From Persicobacter psychrovividus (lineage in GTDB: Bacteria; Bacteroidota; Bacteroidia; Cytophagales; Cyclobacteriaceae), in assembly GCF_036492425.1 (NCBI RefSeq), contig NZ_AP025294.1, positions 340,593 through 404,592 on the forward strand: 64,000 bases of DNA, given 5' to 3'. Below the pieces are notes generated by a model. That model was not told the DNA's origin and did not search any database. It saw only the letters and a program-made list of their open reading frames with translations. This document shows positions 44,157-53,418 of this stretch, piece after piece (positions within the stretch are counted from its first letter, which is position 1; every line of letters begins with the position of its first letter). The position numbers were made by a program, and so were the translations under genes.

Positions 44157-44738
44157 CGGTGTGTATATGGTGCGCTGGGGATTTTATTCTTCCGAAGCTG
44201 GCGATTTATTTCCAAGCCCAAGTTTTGAATCTGTTTTCTTTACTCAGCTAAATCGATTCAAAACTTGGGCGATGGTTGATTTGGATTTGAGGTTTCATCA
44301 CCCACCAAAACCCCTGTGCGCTATATATAGTGTTGTTCCTTGTCTTTTCGTCTTGCTTAAAGACTATGATTTTGTTATACCGATTTTCGTTGTTGCATCT
44401 TTCAACTACATTACAACTCGCTATTCATTTCACTAAATCAATTACCAAACGGCTGTGTTTTCAATCTATTTTGATTTTGTCCGTTAACTAATGCCAAAGA
44501 TTAACTCCCCTTCTATATTCTTGACCAAAATCCCTGTTGTAGTCGAAGCAATTTTAGTTATTGATACGTCTGAAGCATATGAGTTTACTCCTCTCCTATC
44601 AATCAAGTTTTCCATTACTGTTTCTCCTAAGCATTCTTACTTTTGGATCGCTATTTGATATTCGCGATGATTGAAATTTTGGTATCCTCGTGTCGTTCAG
44701 ATTTTTGAAATCTGATGACTGACGTGGATTGGGAACAA
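44157..44738 (-). repeat. ORF-less cassette, family B, copy B7
   Basis: The attC is at 44151-44338. It is followed on the right by A12, giving a run of three ORF-less cassettes (43575-45392). No gene. Confidence 0.9.
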
Positions 44739-45392
44739 CGGTGTGTATATGGTGCGCTGGGGATTTTATACTGCCGAAGCTGGCGGTTTATTTCCAAGCC
44801 CAAGTTTTGAATCTGTTTTATTTGCTTTGCTAAATCGATTCAAAACTTGGGCGATGGCTGATTTGAATTTGAGGTTTCATCACCCACCAAAACCCCTGTG
44901 CGCTATATATAGTGTTATCTCTTTGTCATCGTCCCAATTTCATCGAATCGATGAGTTTAATTTCATTAAGGTATTCAATTAATCTAATCAACTGTTTCTC
45001 AACGTAACTTATTATAAAATTCAAGTTCCTATTTATTGATGTCAGGTGCGTCCAATTTTAACGTTTTGCGATCACCGTTATTGATAACAATATTTGAAAG
45101 ACGGCGGCTTGAAACCATTTATGGTCACGCTAAATTGAATTGAAGAAATAATGAATCACGTTTTACTGTTGCTCATTTTCTTACTTTGAAAATCGGAAGC
45201 CAAAAACCATTTATGGTCGATCTGATATTTTTGAAATCCCCGATCTATGCGACATCTCAATTGTCAAATCAACGCTGAGTTAATTTTGATAAACTCTTGT
45301 TATACAACTTTTTATTAACACTTTACCTTAAAGTAATCACACATATCTTCATTCTGATAACCAAGATAGACCGCTATTTTTAGCAGAGATAA
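44739..45392 (-). repeat. ORF-less cassette, family A, copy A12
   Basis: The attC is at 44733-44920. The body is a longer variant, with an extra AATTTCATTAAGGT-type insertion near the left and the CGTTATTGATAA allele. No gene. Confidence 0.9.
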
Positions 45393-45517
45393 CGTTTAGT
45401 GTATGATTTCGTAAGGCATTGCGGGCTTCAAACATATCAAGTTACCACCCAAAATTGATGCGGGTGAAAATGCTTGAAAACCTCTGAAACCCTTATGAAT
45501 TATACACATTGTTGTGT
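45387..45517 (-). other. attC site of the TlpA-like cassette
   Basis: Arms GTGTATGATTTCGTAAGGC and CCCTTATGAATTATACAC. The core GTTGTGTGC pairs with GCACACAAC at 46766-46774. Confidence 0.9.
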
Positions 45518-45526
45518 GCTGAAGCT

Positions 45527-46723
45527 TTATAAATACTTATCAATACTCTCTTTAATCTCTTTGCCTGAAACTTCTTTACTATATCCGTTTATCACCTTTC
45601 TTATAATCCGATTTTCATCAATCACAAAAAATACAGGAACAGAAGATACTACATAAGACTTTGTTACTTCATCTGTTGATTTTAAAAATCTAAAATTAAA
45701 TCCATTTTTCTGCTGGTATCTTTTTAATCCTACCATATTATTACTCCAAGTTTCTATACTTAGAAATTCAAAATCTTTTGTTTTGTATTCCTCTACAAGT
45801 TTTTTAAGAAAAGGAATTGATTGGTGGCAAGGTCCACAACCAACACCTGTAAATTGAATTAATAACACTTTACTTTTTAAATCACTTAAACTAACCTCAT
45901 TAAAATCAGTATCTTTTAATATCCAATCTGGGGCAATTTTGCCTTCTAATTCCTCTTTTTGTTCGACTTGGTTTGGGGCATAAGGGTCAACATAGCGAAC
46001 CTCAAAATAGGAAGGGAAATAATTGCTTACAATTAAGGCAGTATCTTTACTCAAGTTAAATTTTGGCTTACTACAGGCTTCAAAAATTGTCGTATGGTGC
46101 CATTTGCTTCTCATTCTATATGGCATATCGTCTTGTTTATTAAACCAAACGTCAAATTGAGAAATTTCATCTTCGGGAATGTATTCATTCTTAATATCAA
46201 TAGGCTTGATATGGAAATAAACATGTTTATTGATAATTCTTAAACAAAAATAAATAGAGTCACCAAAATCTTTAAAATTAGTTTGTATGCTATCTGTTGT
46301 AGTCAATGTATACTTTATTATCTCATTAATCTTTGTATAAAATGGATAATGAACAAGTCTGAAAGGGTATGGGTGATGTTTAAAACTATCGATTTTCACA
46401 TATTGCTCCTCCCAATTTACTTTTCCTCGAACCTTTCCATCATAGAAATCTGTCATATTTGTTGTGTCCTCAGCGGAAAAAGTCATCGAACTAGAACCGA
46501 CTAAAGTGTCTAATGGGTTAATGAAAATTTTATAAAATAATTCATACGGTTCTGTAAACCTTGCTGTATCTTCTGGTGCACTAGATACCTGTGTTGAAAA
46601 ATATGATGCTGATTTAATTTGGTCTAAATTTTCAGATACTTTCCTTAAATAGTCGTTCTGATTAATTGTAGAATTACATCCAAACAATGAAATTACTAAA
46701 ATCAAAATAATTCCGTTTTTCAT
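45527..46723 (-). CDS. TlpA/ResA-type thioredoxin-fold lipoprotein
   Basis: 398 residues. The N-terminus MKNGIILILVISLFGC is a lipoprotein signal (lipobox LFGC, Cys 16). A beta-rich domain of about 240 residues with no known motif follows. The C-terminal domain (about 262-398) is a TlpA-like redoxin: APDWILKDTDFNEVSLSDLKSKVLLIQFTGVGCGPC, with the active-site CGPC at 296-299 and the cis-Pro in SSVPVFFVID (363). Such proteins reduce or exchange disulfides outside the cytoplasm. I chose the ATG preceding the signal peptide; the longer upstream frame runs through attC. The largest intact gene in the array. Confidence 0.87.
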   Translation of the reverse strand: MKNGIILILVISLFGCNSTINQNDYLRKVSENLDQIKSASYFSTQVSSAPEDTARFTEPYELFYKIFINPLDTLVGSSSMTFSAEDTTNMTDFYDGKVRGKVNWEEQYVKIDSFKHHPYPFRLVHYPFYTKINEIIKYTLTTTDSIQTNFKDFGDSIYFCLRIINKHVYFHIKPIDIKNEYIPEDEISQFDVWFNKQDDMPYRMRSKWHHTTIFEACSKPKFNLSKDTALIVSNYFPSYFEVRYVDPYAPNQVEQKEELEGKIAPDWILKDTDFNEVSLSDLKSKVLLIQFTGVGCGPCHQSIPFLKKLVEEYKTKDFEFLSIETWSNNMVGLKRYQQKNGFNFRFLKSTDEVTKSYVVSSVPVFFVIDENRIIRKVINGYSKEVSGKEIKESIDKYL

Positions 46724-46767
46724 TTTATATCGTTTAAAGTTAATCTGTAGTCTTTCCCTGCTTTTGC

Positions 46768-46961
46768 ACACAACGGTCTGTGTATGGACAGTAGGGCAGA
46801 TTCGAAGCAATTCACTTTCGGTTTGCCACCAAGCCAAAACAAACGTTTTTACTTTTATTTTTTTTGTTAAATGTCAAAACTTTGTTTTGGCGTTGCCTGC
46901 TCAAAGAATAGGACTTTCAATTTATCACTAAATGCCCTATTGGCTATACACCTTGTTGGCA
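46768..46961 (-). other. attC site of the 46968-47759 cassette
   Basis: Arms GTGTATGGACAGTAGGGC and GCCCTATTGGCTATACAC. The core GTTGGCACAC pairs with GTGTGCCAAC. Confidence 0.9.
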
Positions 46962-46967
46962 CACGTT

Positions 46968-47759
46968 TTATTTGTTTTCAAATTGTTCAAACTCTTGGTT
47001 TATTAGTCGATTCCCATAGTACTCAGTTGGTCTAATGTCTTCGTGTTTTTCAAAATCAATAAATGGCGACCCACAATGGGGACATTTAAAGGAATTATAG
47101 TATTTGAAATCTCCGTACCCACTTGTGGATTTAGCCAATAGTTTTTCAATTCTATTCAATGTTTTCTGGTCAACTTTTTCTTGTAATTGAGACGGCATAT
47201 TTTGAATTTGTTCAATAGGAACAATAAGAGTTTTTTTGCTGTCAGTTGAATAGAAATACATTGCTTCCGAAAAACCTGCGTGAAAGTGTTGTAGCGTAAA
47301 ACTCTTTTGACAACTGTCGCAAATACATACAGCTCTAACTCCGCTTGGAGTCACAGACCCTGAAAAATGAAGTCCTCTTTGGAAGAGTCCTGCACCCTTT
47401 AATTTTTTATTTTCGGCTTCATTATCTGAAAGAAAGAAGGGTTGAAGTCTAATGGCTTCGTAGCTGTCTTCCGTCCAATCTGGACAATCGTTGGAGTCTT
47501 TAGAAATAATGCCGTCAATCATTACAGCACTATTTTTTAGTATTCGAATTGAGCAGTGAAAAAACTGATTGGACAAATCTGGATTTTCAGTTAATGTTTC
47601 GAGGAAGTATTCTCGCTTTAATTTTTCATTCTCGAAGACTCTGATTGTTGGTTGAGCTTCCTTAAAGTCAAATACATGAATCACCGATAGGTCTTTTTTT
47701 AGAAGTCCGGTCGAAATGTAAATGTCCGTTCCTTGTATTTTGACTTTTCCTGTTATCAT
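46968..47759 (-). CDS. Zinc-ribbon-containing hypothetical protein, 263 aa
   Basis: A beta-rich N-terminal half (MITGKVKIQGTDIYISTGLL, IRVFENEKLKREYFLETL). Cys pairs at 147/150 (CDSC, with a further Cys 145) and 226/229 (CPHC) make a likely structural zinc site split by an 80-residue insertion. It ends in an acidic tail. The start is the first ATG inside the cassette; the longer upstream frame crosses attC. The family is not recognised. It shares the CxxC...CxxC theme with 3754-4476 but not its sequence. Confidence 0.72.
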   Translation of the reverse strand: MITGKVKIQGTDIYISTGLLKKDLSVIHVFDFKEAQPTIRVFENEKLKREYFLETLTENPDLSNQFFHCSIRILKNSAVMIDGIISKDSNDCPDWTEDSYEAIRLQPFFLSDNEAENKKLKGAGLFQRGLHFSGSVTPSGVRAVCICDSCQKSFTLQHFHAGFSEAMYFYSTDSKKTLIVPIEQIQNMPSQLQEKVDQKTLNRIEKLLAKSTSGYGDFKYYNSFKCPHCGSPFIDFEKHEDIRPTEYYGNRLINQEFEQFENK

Positions 47760-47769
47760 TTTTAATGTG

Positions 47770-47899
47770 TGCCAACGGTTTGCATATGGCTTGTGGCGGT
47801 TTCGAAGCACTTTCCTGTCCACCGAGACCAAAGCTGGCTACAGAGCGAAAACCTTGCTAGCAGCCGTTCACCCGCCATAAGCTATATGCGTTGTTGTGG
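47770..47899 (-). other. attC site of the two-gene cassette 47909-48705
   Basis: Arms TTTGCATATGGCTTGTGGCG and CCGCCATAAGCTATATGCG. The core GTTGTGGTGC pairs with GCATCACAAC with one mismatch outside the 5-bp centre. Confidence 0.9.
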
Positions 47900-47908
47900 T
47901 GCGTTTTT

Positions 47909-48346
47909 TTATTCTTCTATAATTAATGAATCAACAATTTTCCAATGTCCGTTAATTCTATTTAATCTCATGTTTATTGTAATTCCTTCAACTGGATAGT
48001 CCATTTGCAGTCTCAAATTGTCTCCACCATAAGTCCAATCACCAATGTTCAAATAAGCATTAATTTTCTTCTCTTTAATGGTCAGTTCGTCCATGACTTG
48101 AACTTGTTGTCCAAATTTCTGTAGTCCATTTAGATTTTTTGAATTTACTGTTCCAAACTCTTTAATTATTAGTGGAACTCGAGTTGAGTCTATGTCAATA
48201 TGAAAGTATTGCTGAAGTTCAGATAATTCTATTGCAAGCTCAATGATTTCTTTTATTTCTGCCTCAGATACCTTTTCACGTACTTGTCCAAAAGCAGTAT
48301 TTACAAGTAATAAAGTAATGACTAATATGTAACTCTTAATTCTCAA
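47909..48346 (-). CDS. Secreted hypothetical protein, 145 aa
   Basis: Second gene of its cassette. MRIKSYILVITLLLVNTAFGQ is a Sec signal peptide. The mature part starts with an acidic helix (SEAEIKEIIELAIELSELQQYF) and ends with strands (LRLQMDYPVEGITINMRLNRINGHWKIVDSLIIEE), a pattern seen in small DUF4440/NTF2-like or DUF3828-like domains, but the assignment is not firm. The start is TTG overlapping the stop of 48343-48705 (TTGA), so translation is probably coupled. Confidence 0.7.
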   Translation of the reverse strand: MRIKSYILVITLLLVNTAFGQVREKVSEAEIKEIIELAIELSELQQYFHIDIDSTRVPLIIKEFGTVNSKNLNGLQKFGQQVQVMDELTIKEKKINAYLNIGDWTYGGDNLRLQMDYPVEGITINMRLNRINGHWKIVDSLIIEE

Positions 48347-48705
48347 AACCTAACTCCTTTTTTGTATCGAATTGCATCAATAATTTCATATTTCATTGTC
48401 TTCGTTTGTCCAACCCAAATTGTTTTTTTGTGGGTTGTATAGTCCCATGTAAAGACGTTAACGATAGAGTCAGTCAGGATTTCTGTTTTATTCAAAATTC
48501 CGCCATCAAATTCGTTCAGGTTGTCATTGACGTTCACTTTGTATTGTCCGTCTGGGTCTGTCTGAAAATACATTTTATGGGCAAAGTCGTAATTCTTTCC
48601 TATCAATTCATCAATCGTCTCAACAGGTTTATTCCAAATGTCGAAGTACCACGCAGTAGTCAGTCCAATAATGAGTGTTGATAATATAGCTAAGAGTTTC
48701 TTCAT
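48343..48705 (-). CDS. Exported or membrane-anchored hypothetical protein, 120 aa
   Basis: First gene of its cassette. MKKLLAILSTLIIGLTTAWYF is a signal peptide or anchor. The roughly 95-residue remainder is beta-rich (NYDFAHKMYFQTDPDGQYKVNVNDNL, TKTMKYEIIDAIRYKKGVRF). It overlaps the next gene by 4 bases, and both have export signals, so the two likely work in the same compartment. No family recognised. Confidence 0.7.
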   Translation of the reverse strand: MKKLLAILSTLIIGLTTAWYFDIWNKPVETIDELIGKNYDFAHKMYFQTDPDGQYKVNVNDNLNEFDGGILNKTEILTDSIVNVFTWDYTTHKKTIWVGQTKTMKYEIIDAIRYKKGVRF

Positions 48706-48722
48706 TTTTTAATGCATCACAA

Positions 48723-49362
48723 CGGTGTGTATATGGTGCGCTGGGGATTTTATCCTTCCGTAGCTGCGGTTTATTTCCAAGCCCAAGTTTTGAATCTGTT
48801 TTATTTGCTCTGCTAAACCGATTCAAAACTTGGGCGATGGTTGATTTGGATTTGAGGTTTCATCACCCACCAAAACCCCTGTGCGCTATATATAGTGTTA
48901 TCTCTTTTCATCGTTCCTAATTTCATCGAATCGATGAGCTTCGTTCTATTAGTCTCATAAACTTTCTGTTCACGTAACTTATTATAAAATATAAACTCTT
49001 ATTTATTGATGTCAGGTGCGTCCAATTTTCACGTTTAGCGATCACCGTTGTTGAAAAAAATGTTTGAAAGTCTGCGGCTAGAAACCATTTATGGTCACAC
49101 TAAATTGAATTGAAAAAATGCTGAATCACGTTTAGCTGATATTCGTTATTTTACTTTGAAAATCGGAAGCCAAAAACCATTTATGGTCAATCTAAATTTT
49201 TTGAAATTCCCAACCCTTCCGACACCCCAATTTTCAAATCAACGCTGAGTTAATTTTGATAAACTCTTGTTATACAACTTTTTATTAACACTTTACCTTA
49301 AAGTAATCACACATATCTTCATTCTGATAACCAAGATAGACCGCTATTTTTAGCAGAGATAA
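48723..49362 (-). repeat. ORF-less cassette, family A, copy A13
   Basis: The attC is at 48717-48903. It appears identical to A8, A18 and A19. Tandem with A14. No gene. Confidence 0.92.
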
Positions 49363-50003
49363 CGGTGTGTATATGGTGCGCTGGGGAATTTTTCCTTCAG
49401 AAGTTCACGGCCTGATCCAAGCCCAAGTTTTGAATCTGTTGTATTTGCTCTGCTAAATCGATTCAAAACTTGGGCGATGGCTGATTTGGATTTGAGGTTT
49501 CACCACCCACCGAAACCCCTGTGCGCTATATATAGTGTTATCTCTTTTCATCGTTCCTAATTTCATCGAATCGATGAGTTTCGTTCTATTAGTCTCATAA
49601 ACTTTCTGTTCACGTAACTTATTATAAAATATAAACTCCTATTTATTGATGTCAGGTGCGTCCAATTTTAACGTTTTGCGATCACTCCTGCTCACCACAA
49701 TATTTGGAAAGATGCAACTTGAAACCATTTATGGTCACACTAAATTGAATTGAAAAAATGCTGAATCACGTTTAGCTGATATTCGTTTTTTTACTTTGAA
49801 AATCGGAAGTCAAAAACCATTTATGGTCGATCTAATATTTTTTGAAATTCCCAATCCATGCGACACCGCAATTGTCAAATCAACGCTGAGTTAATTTTGA
49901 TAAACTCTTGTTATACTTCTATTTATTAACACTTTACCTTAAAGTTTTCACTCATATGTTCATTCTGACAACCAAAATAGACCGCTATTTTTAGCAGAGA
50001 TAA
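49363..50003 (-). repeat. ORF-less cassette, family A, copy A14
   Basis: The attC is at 49357-49543, with the variant GGGAATTTTTCCTTCAG. It appears identical to A16 (58357-58997). No gene. Confidence 0.92.
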
Positions 50004-50127
50004 CGGTCTAGTATATGAAAAGTAGCGATTTAAAGGATTGATTTTTCAAACTATACCTGACCTTTGTTCTATGTTTATACTTTCATTTTAGCAGTTGCTT
50101 CGCTATTTTTTATATACAATGTTGGCG
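49998..50127 (-). other. attC site of DUF4279 cassette copy 1
   Basis: Arms CTAGTATATGAAAAGTAGCG and CGCTATTTTTTATATACAA. The core GTTGGCGTG pairs with CACGCCAAC-type bases at 50543-50551. Confidence 0.9.
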
Positions 50128-50136
50128 TGTCGTTTT

Positions 50137-50535
50137 TTATTTTTCGCTATAAATGTCACAATCTATTGTTCCTCCTATGTCATTTATAAATTTTATTGTC
50201 CGCTGACTGAAATGAAGTCCAGGACTTTCATCTCCGAGAAAAATCACAACCTCTAGAACATATTCAAATTCAGGATTTCGATTTTTAAGTCCGATTAATT
50301 CATTTTTATGTTTCTCAAGTTGGTCAATCAGCTTTTCAATTTCCTCAAAGTAGTAAGGGTTTGTTAATTTTCCAGAAGAATATTCCCAAATCGTACAAAC
50401 AGGTGTTTTTCCGTTTTCAAATTTTTGCTTAAAGTCGGTCGGTTTGATTGTCAGATAAGAGTCAAAATCCGAGAGTCCGAAATTTTCGTTTTCGGTTTTA
50501 ATTGCAAAATATGTATATCCTTTAGTATCTGTCAT
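50137..50535 (-). CDS. DUF4279 family protein, copy 1 of 2
   Basis: 132 residues, the usual length of this single-domain family. It shows the family's order: an N-terminal strand YTYFAIKTENENF, LTIKPTDFKQKFENGK ('l.i.PT...kG'), IWEYSSGKL (Trp before a Ser-rich turn), a central helix FEEIEKLIDQLEKHKNELIGL, the strand YVLEVVIFLGDESPGLHFS and the terminal GGTIDCDIY. Family function is unproven; it is often found among immunity-type genes. The start is ATG; cytoplasmic. An apparently identical copy is at 54143-54541. Confidence 0.82.
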   Translation of the reverse strand: MTDTKGYTYFAIKTENENFGLSDFDSYLTIKPTDFKQKFENGKTPVCTIWEYSSGKLTNPYYFEEIEKLIDQLEKHKNELIGLKNRNPEFEYVLEVVIFLGDESPGLHFSQRTIKFINDIGGTIDCDIYSEK

Positions 50536-50550
50536 TCAAATGCACGCCAA

Positions 50551-51203
50551 CGGTGTGTATATAGTGCGCTGGGGATTTTATCCTTCCGAAGTTCGCGGTC
50601 TAATCCAAGCCCAAGTTTTGAATCTGTTTTATTTGCTCTGCTAAACCGATTCAAAACTTGGGCGATGGTTGATTTGGATTTGAGGTTTCATCACCCACAG
50701 AAACCCCTGTGCGCTATATATAGTGTTATCTCTTTTTCATCGTCCCAATTTCATCGAATCGATGAGTTTAATTTCATTGAGGTATTCAATTAATCTAATC
50801 AACTGTTTCTCAACGTAACTTATTATAAAATTTAAGTTCCTATTTATTGATGTCAGGTGCGTCCAATTTTAACGTTTTGCGATCACCGTTATTGATAATA
50901 ATATTTGAAAGACGGCGGCTTGAAACCATTTATGGTCACGCTTAATTGAATTGAAGAAATAATGAATCACGTTTTACTGTTGCTCATTTTCTTACTTTGA
51001 AAATCGGAAGCCAAAAACCATTTATGGTCAATCCAATATTTTTGAAATTCCCAACCCTTCCGACACCCCAATTTTCAAATCAATGCTGAGTTAATTTTGA
51101 CAAACTCTTGTTATACTTCTATTTATTAACACTTTACCTTAAAGTATTCACCCATATCTTCATTCTGATAACCAAGATAGACCGCTATTTTTAGCAGAGA
51201 TAA
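50551..51203 (-). repeat. ORF-less cassette, family A, copy A15
   Basis: The attC is at 50545-50731, with the variant TATATAGTGCGC in its left arm. The long variant with the CGTTATTGATAA allele. It appears identical to A17. No gene. Confidence 0.92.
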
Positions 51204-51326
51204 CGGTTTAGCTATGAGCAGGCGGGCTTAAAAGCTACTTTCCTGTCAGCCGTGACCATAGTTTTTTAAAAGTTTTATCGTTTCTTTTAGCACTGTCCGC
51301 CCGCTTGCTTATAGCCGTTGTTGTGG
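51198..51326 (-). other. attC site of the 51235-51873 cassette
   Basis: Same arms and core as 30390-30518. Confidence 0.92.
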
Positions 51327-51873
51327 GTAGTGTTTTTTCTTTTTCTTCTGTTCGTTCTTGTTCGTCTGATTCAACTTCAATTCCATGAACATATTTGTCA
51401 ATCCACTTTCTTGCTTCCTTTTTAAGGACCTCTTCGATGTTGTCTAAGTCCGCTCCTTCAAAGTAATAGTTCACGCCAATTTCTTCGAGTTCGTCCCATC
51501 CGTGGTAAATCAGATAGAAGTTCATAAGTCCCGATTCATAGTCATTGTCCACGCAAAGTTGGTAGAGAGACTGTAAGTTCGTTCTTATCTCACGGTCGTT
51601 TAGAATTGCGTTCAAATGGTAATGCGTTTCTGCAATCACAGCACTTTTATAGTCGAGTTCTTCAAGTCCTAATTCGTTTAGAACATTGGTAACATAGGGT
51701 CTGATTTCAAACCTGTCAATAGGTTCAGAAAATGAAGCAAGCATTAACACATTGTCAGTATCTTTTTCTTGTCGGATTAGGTCAATAGCCCAATCAACCG
51801 CTTTAGAATAGTCGAAATGCTCCAATTCCTTATGGCTTTGAATCAGTCTTAATATGTGCTGTTCGTTCGTCAT
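51235..51873 (-). CDS. Hypothetical protein with attC-encoded C-terminus, copy 3 of 3
   Basis: Copy of 30427-31065 with Glu for Gly in RQEKDTDN. The attC-encoded basic tail (KRADSAKR ... SRLTGK) is intact. Confidence 0.72.
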   Translation of the reverse strand: MTNEQHILRLIQSHKELEHFDYSKAVDWAIDLIRQEKDTDNVLMLASFSEPIDRFEIRPYVTNVLNELGLEELDYKSAVIAETHYHLNAILNDREIRTNLQSLYQLCVDNDYESGLMNFYLIYHGWDELEEIGVNYYFEGADLDNIEEVLKKEARKWIDKYVHGIEVESDEQERTEEKEKTLPTTTAISKRADSAKRNDKTFKKLWSRLTGK

Positions 51874-51883
51874 TTTACATTAC

Positions 51884-52013
51884 CCACAACGGTTTGCATA
51901 TCGCTTGTGGCGGTTTCAAAGCACTTTCCTGTCCAACGAAACCAAAGCTGGCTGCGGAGCGAAAACCTTGCTGGCAGCCGTTCACCCGCCATAAGCTATA
52001 TGCCGTGTTGTAG
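51884..52013 (-). other. attC site of the 52023-52487 cassette
   Basis: Arms TTTGCATATCGCTTGTGGCG and CCGCCATAAGCTATATGCCG. The core GTTGTAGGGC pairs with GCCCTACAAC. Confidence 0.9.
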
Positions 52014-52022
52014 GGCGTTTTT

Positions 52023-52487
52023 TTATTTCATTTCAGGTATTCTCAATTTCAAAAAGTTCTTCTTTATCAACTCGGTCTGAGAAATCTCAATTGTCTGTTC
52101 TTCTCGTTCGTCAGCTTTCCAAATTGTCAAAGCATTGACTGTAAATTCAATTATATCATTCATTCTTGGTGGCGAAAATGCTGAGTCGAAGTCTGTCCAA
52201 ATGGTTGTTTCTAATTTCTCCAATTTAGTCAAGTCGCAGTTGTGATTTAAAAAGTGTTCTGGCAGCCAATCCAAATAATCATTTAGCAACTGTTTACTTT
52301 CCTTTGATTCAGCTTTGTCGGGTTGTATGGTCTTATTGATAAAGTCAAACGTTGTCGTAGTTTCAAGTCCAAAGTTGTACAAGTCAATTAAGACGTTCAC
52401 AGAAAGTCGTCCACTTTTCATGTAGTCAATGCTCATGAAAGAATGAGTGAAATTGTGAATTGCCGATTTATAATTCTTGTACTTCAT
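52023..52487 (-). CDS. Hypothetical cassette protein, 154 aa
   Basis: A helical soluble protein (YKSAIHNFTHSFMSIDYMKSGRLSVNVLIDLYNFGLETTTTFDFINKTI, then LLNDYLDWLPEHFLNHNCDLTKLEKLETTIWTDFD). It begins with a His/Ser-rich helix and has no membrane or signal segment. Family not recognised. The start is ATG, with the ATTTGAAAA leader upstream. Sole gene of its cassette. Confidence 0.72.
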   Translation of the reverse strand: MKYKNYKSAIHNFTHSFMSIDYMKSGRLSVNVLIDLYNFGLETTTTFDFINKTIQPDKAESKESKQLLNDYLDWLPEHFLNHNCDLTKLEKLETTIWTDFDSAFSPPRMNDIIEFTVNALTIWKADEREEQTIEISQTELIKKNFLKLRIPEMK

Positions 52488-52505
52488 TGTCTTTTTTCAA
52501 ATGCC

Positions 52506-52636
52506 CTACAACGGTCTCGGCTATGAGTAGTTGCGTGGGTTAGCACTTAACTTTGCAAGTACATACCAAGCTGAAAATACGTGAGGATTTTCAGAAGTAG
52601 GCGAGAAATAGCAATTACTTATAGCCATTGTTGTAA
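52506..52636 (-). other. attC site of the 52644-53267 cassette
   Basis: Arms CTCGGCTATGAGTAGTTGCG and CAATTACTTATAGCCATT. The core GTTGTAAGTA pairs with TACTTACAAC. Confidence 0.9.
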
Positions 52637-52643
52637 GTAGTTT

Positions 52644-53267
52644 TTATAACCAATTTATTTTCAGCCCAGTTTTATTTTTAATCTCTTTTAAATTTTCAGG
52701 TGATTCAAATCCGATTACAATATCTTGTCCACCAGTTTCAAAAACAGTATACTTTCCTTTTGTTTTGTGTTCTTGAGTCAATTCGGAAATTTTTAGAAAG
52801 ACATTTGGGTCTACCCAATCATTGTCGATTTTTAAATCCCATTTATAATTTTGTCCATTAAATGTGAAAGAAACCCAAGCTTTTTCCTCCTCAATATCTA
52901 CATAATCTTTAACATTTGCGAAAACTAATTCTCCACGTGTAATTCGTTCAAGGTTTTTAATTATGTCAACATATGAACCGTGGTCTTCTATAGCTTCTGT
53001 GTCAAAATCCCAACATTTGTCGGTCAAAGGTGCCCAAGGTTCACGTTCAATCGTTTGCCCAAGAGTTGCGTACATTAATGTAAATGGTTCATCAAGGAAA
53101 TCTTGTTCGTCCCATCTTTTTATATCAGATATGTCCGTTCCATCATTCAATTCAAACCCCAATTCTTCGAAAATTTTAAATTGTTTATCAAATGACGGAT
53201 TTTTAGGTGCTGAATTTCTACAAAATCCAAGTAATGATAGTATTCCCATTAATAATATTTTTTTCAT
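52644..53267 (-). CDS. Putative lipoprotein, 207 aa
   Basis: MKKILLMGILSLLGFC is a lipoprotein signal with lipobox LGFC (Cys 16). The mature part is acidic (FDKQFKIFEELGFELNDGTDISDIKRWDEQDFLDEPFTLMYATLG) with a Trp-rich beta region (KAWVSFTFNGQNYKWDLKIDNDWVDPNVF). It is probably held on the periplasmic side of a membrane. Family not recognised. The start is ATG. Confidence 0.76.
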   Translation of the reverse strand: MKKILLMGILSLLGFCRNSAPKNPSFDKQFKIFEELGFELNDGTDISDIKRWDEQDFLDEPFTLMYATLGQTIEREPWAPLTDKCWDFDTEAIEDHGSYVDIIKNLERITRGELVFANVKDYVDIEEEKAWVSFTFNGQNYKWDLKIDNDWVDPNVFLKISELTQEHKTKGKYTVFETGGQDIVIGFESPENLKEIKNKTGLKINWL

Positions 53268-53288
53268 TTTGCGTTTTGGGCAAATTAC

Positions 53289-53418
53289 TTACAACGGTTT
53301 GCATATGGCTTGTGGCGGTTTAGAAGCACTTTCCTGTCCACAGAAACCAAAGTTGGCAACGGAGTGAAAACCTTGCTGGTAGACGCTCACCCGCCATAAG
53401 CTATATGCGTTGTTGTAC
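53289..53418 (-). other. attC site of the 53401-53994 cassette
   Basis: Arms TTTGCATATGGCTTGTGGCG and CCGCCATAAGCTATATGCG. The core GTTGTACAGC pairs with GCTGTACAAC. Confidence 0.9.
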
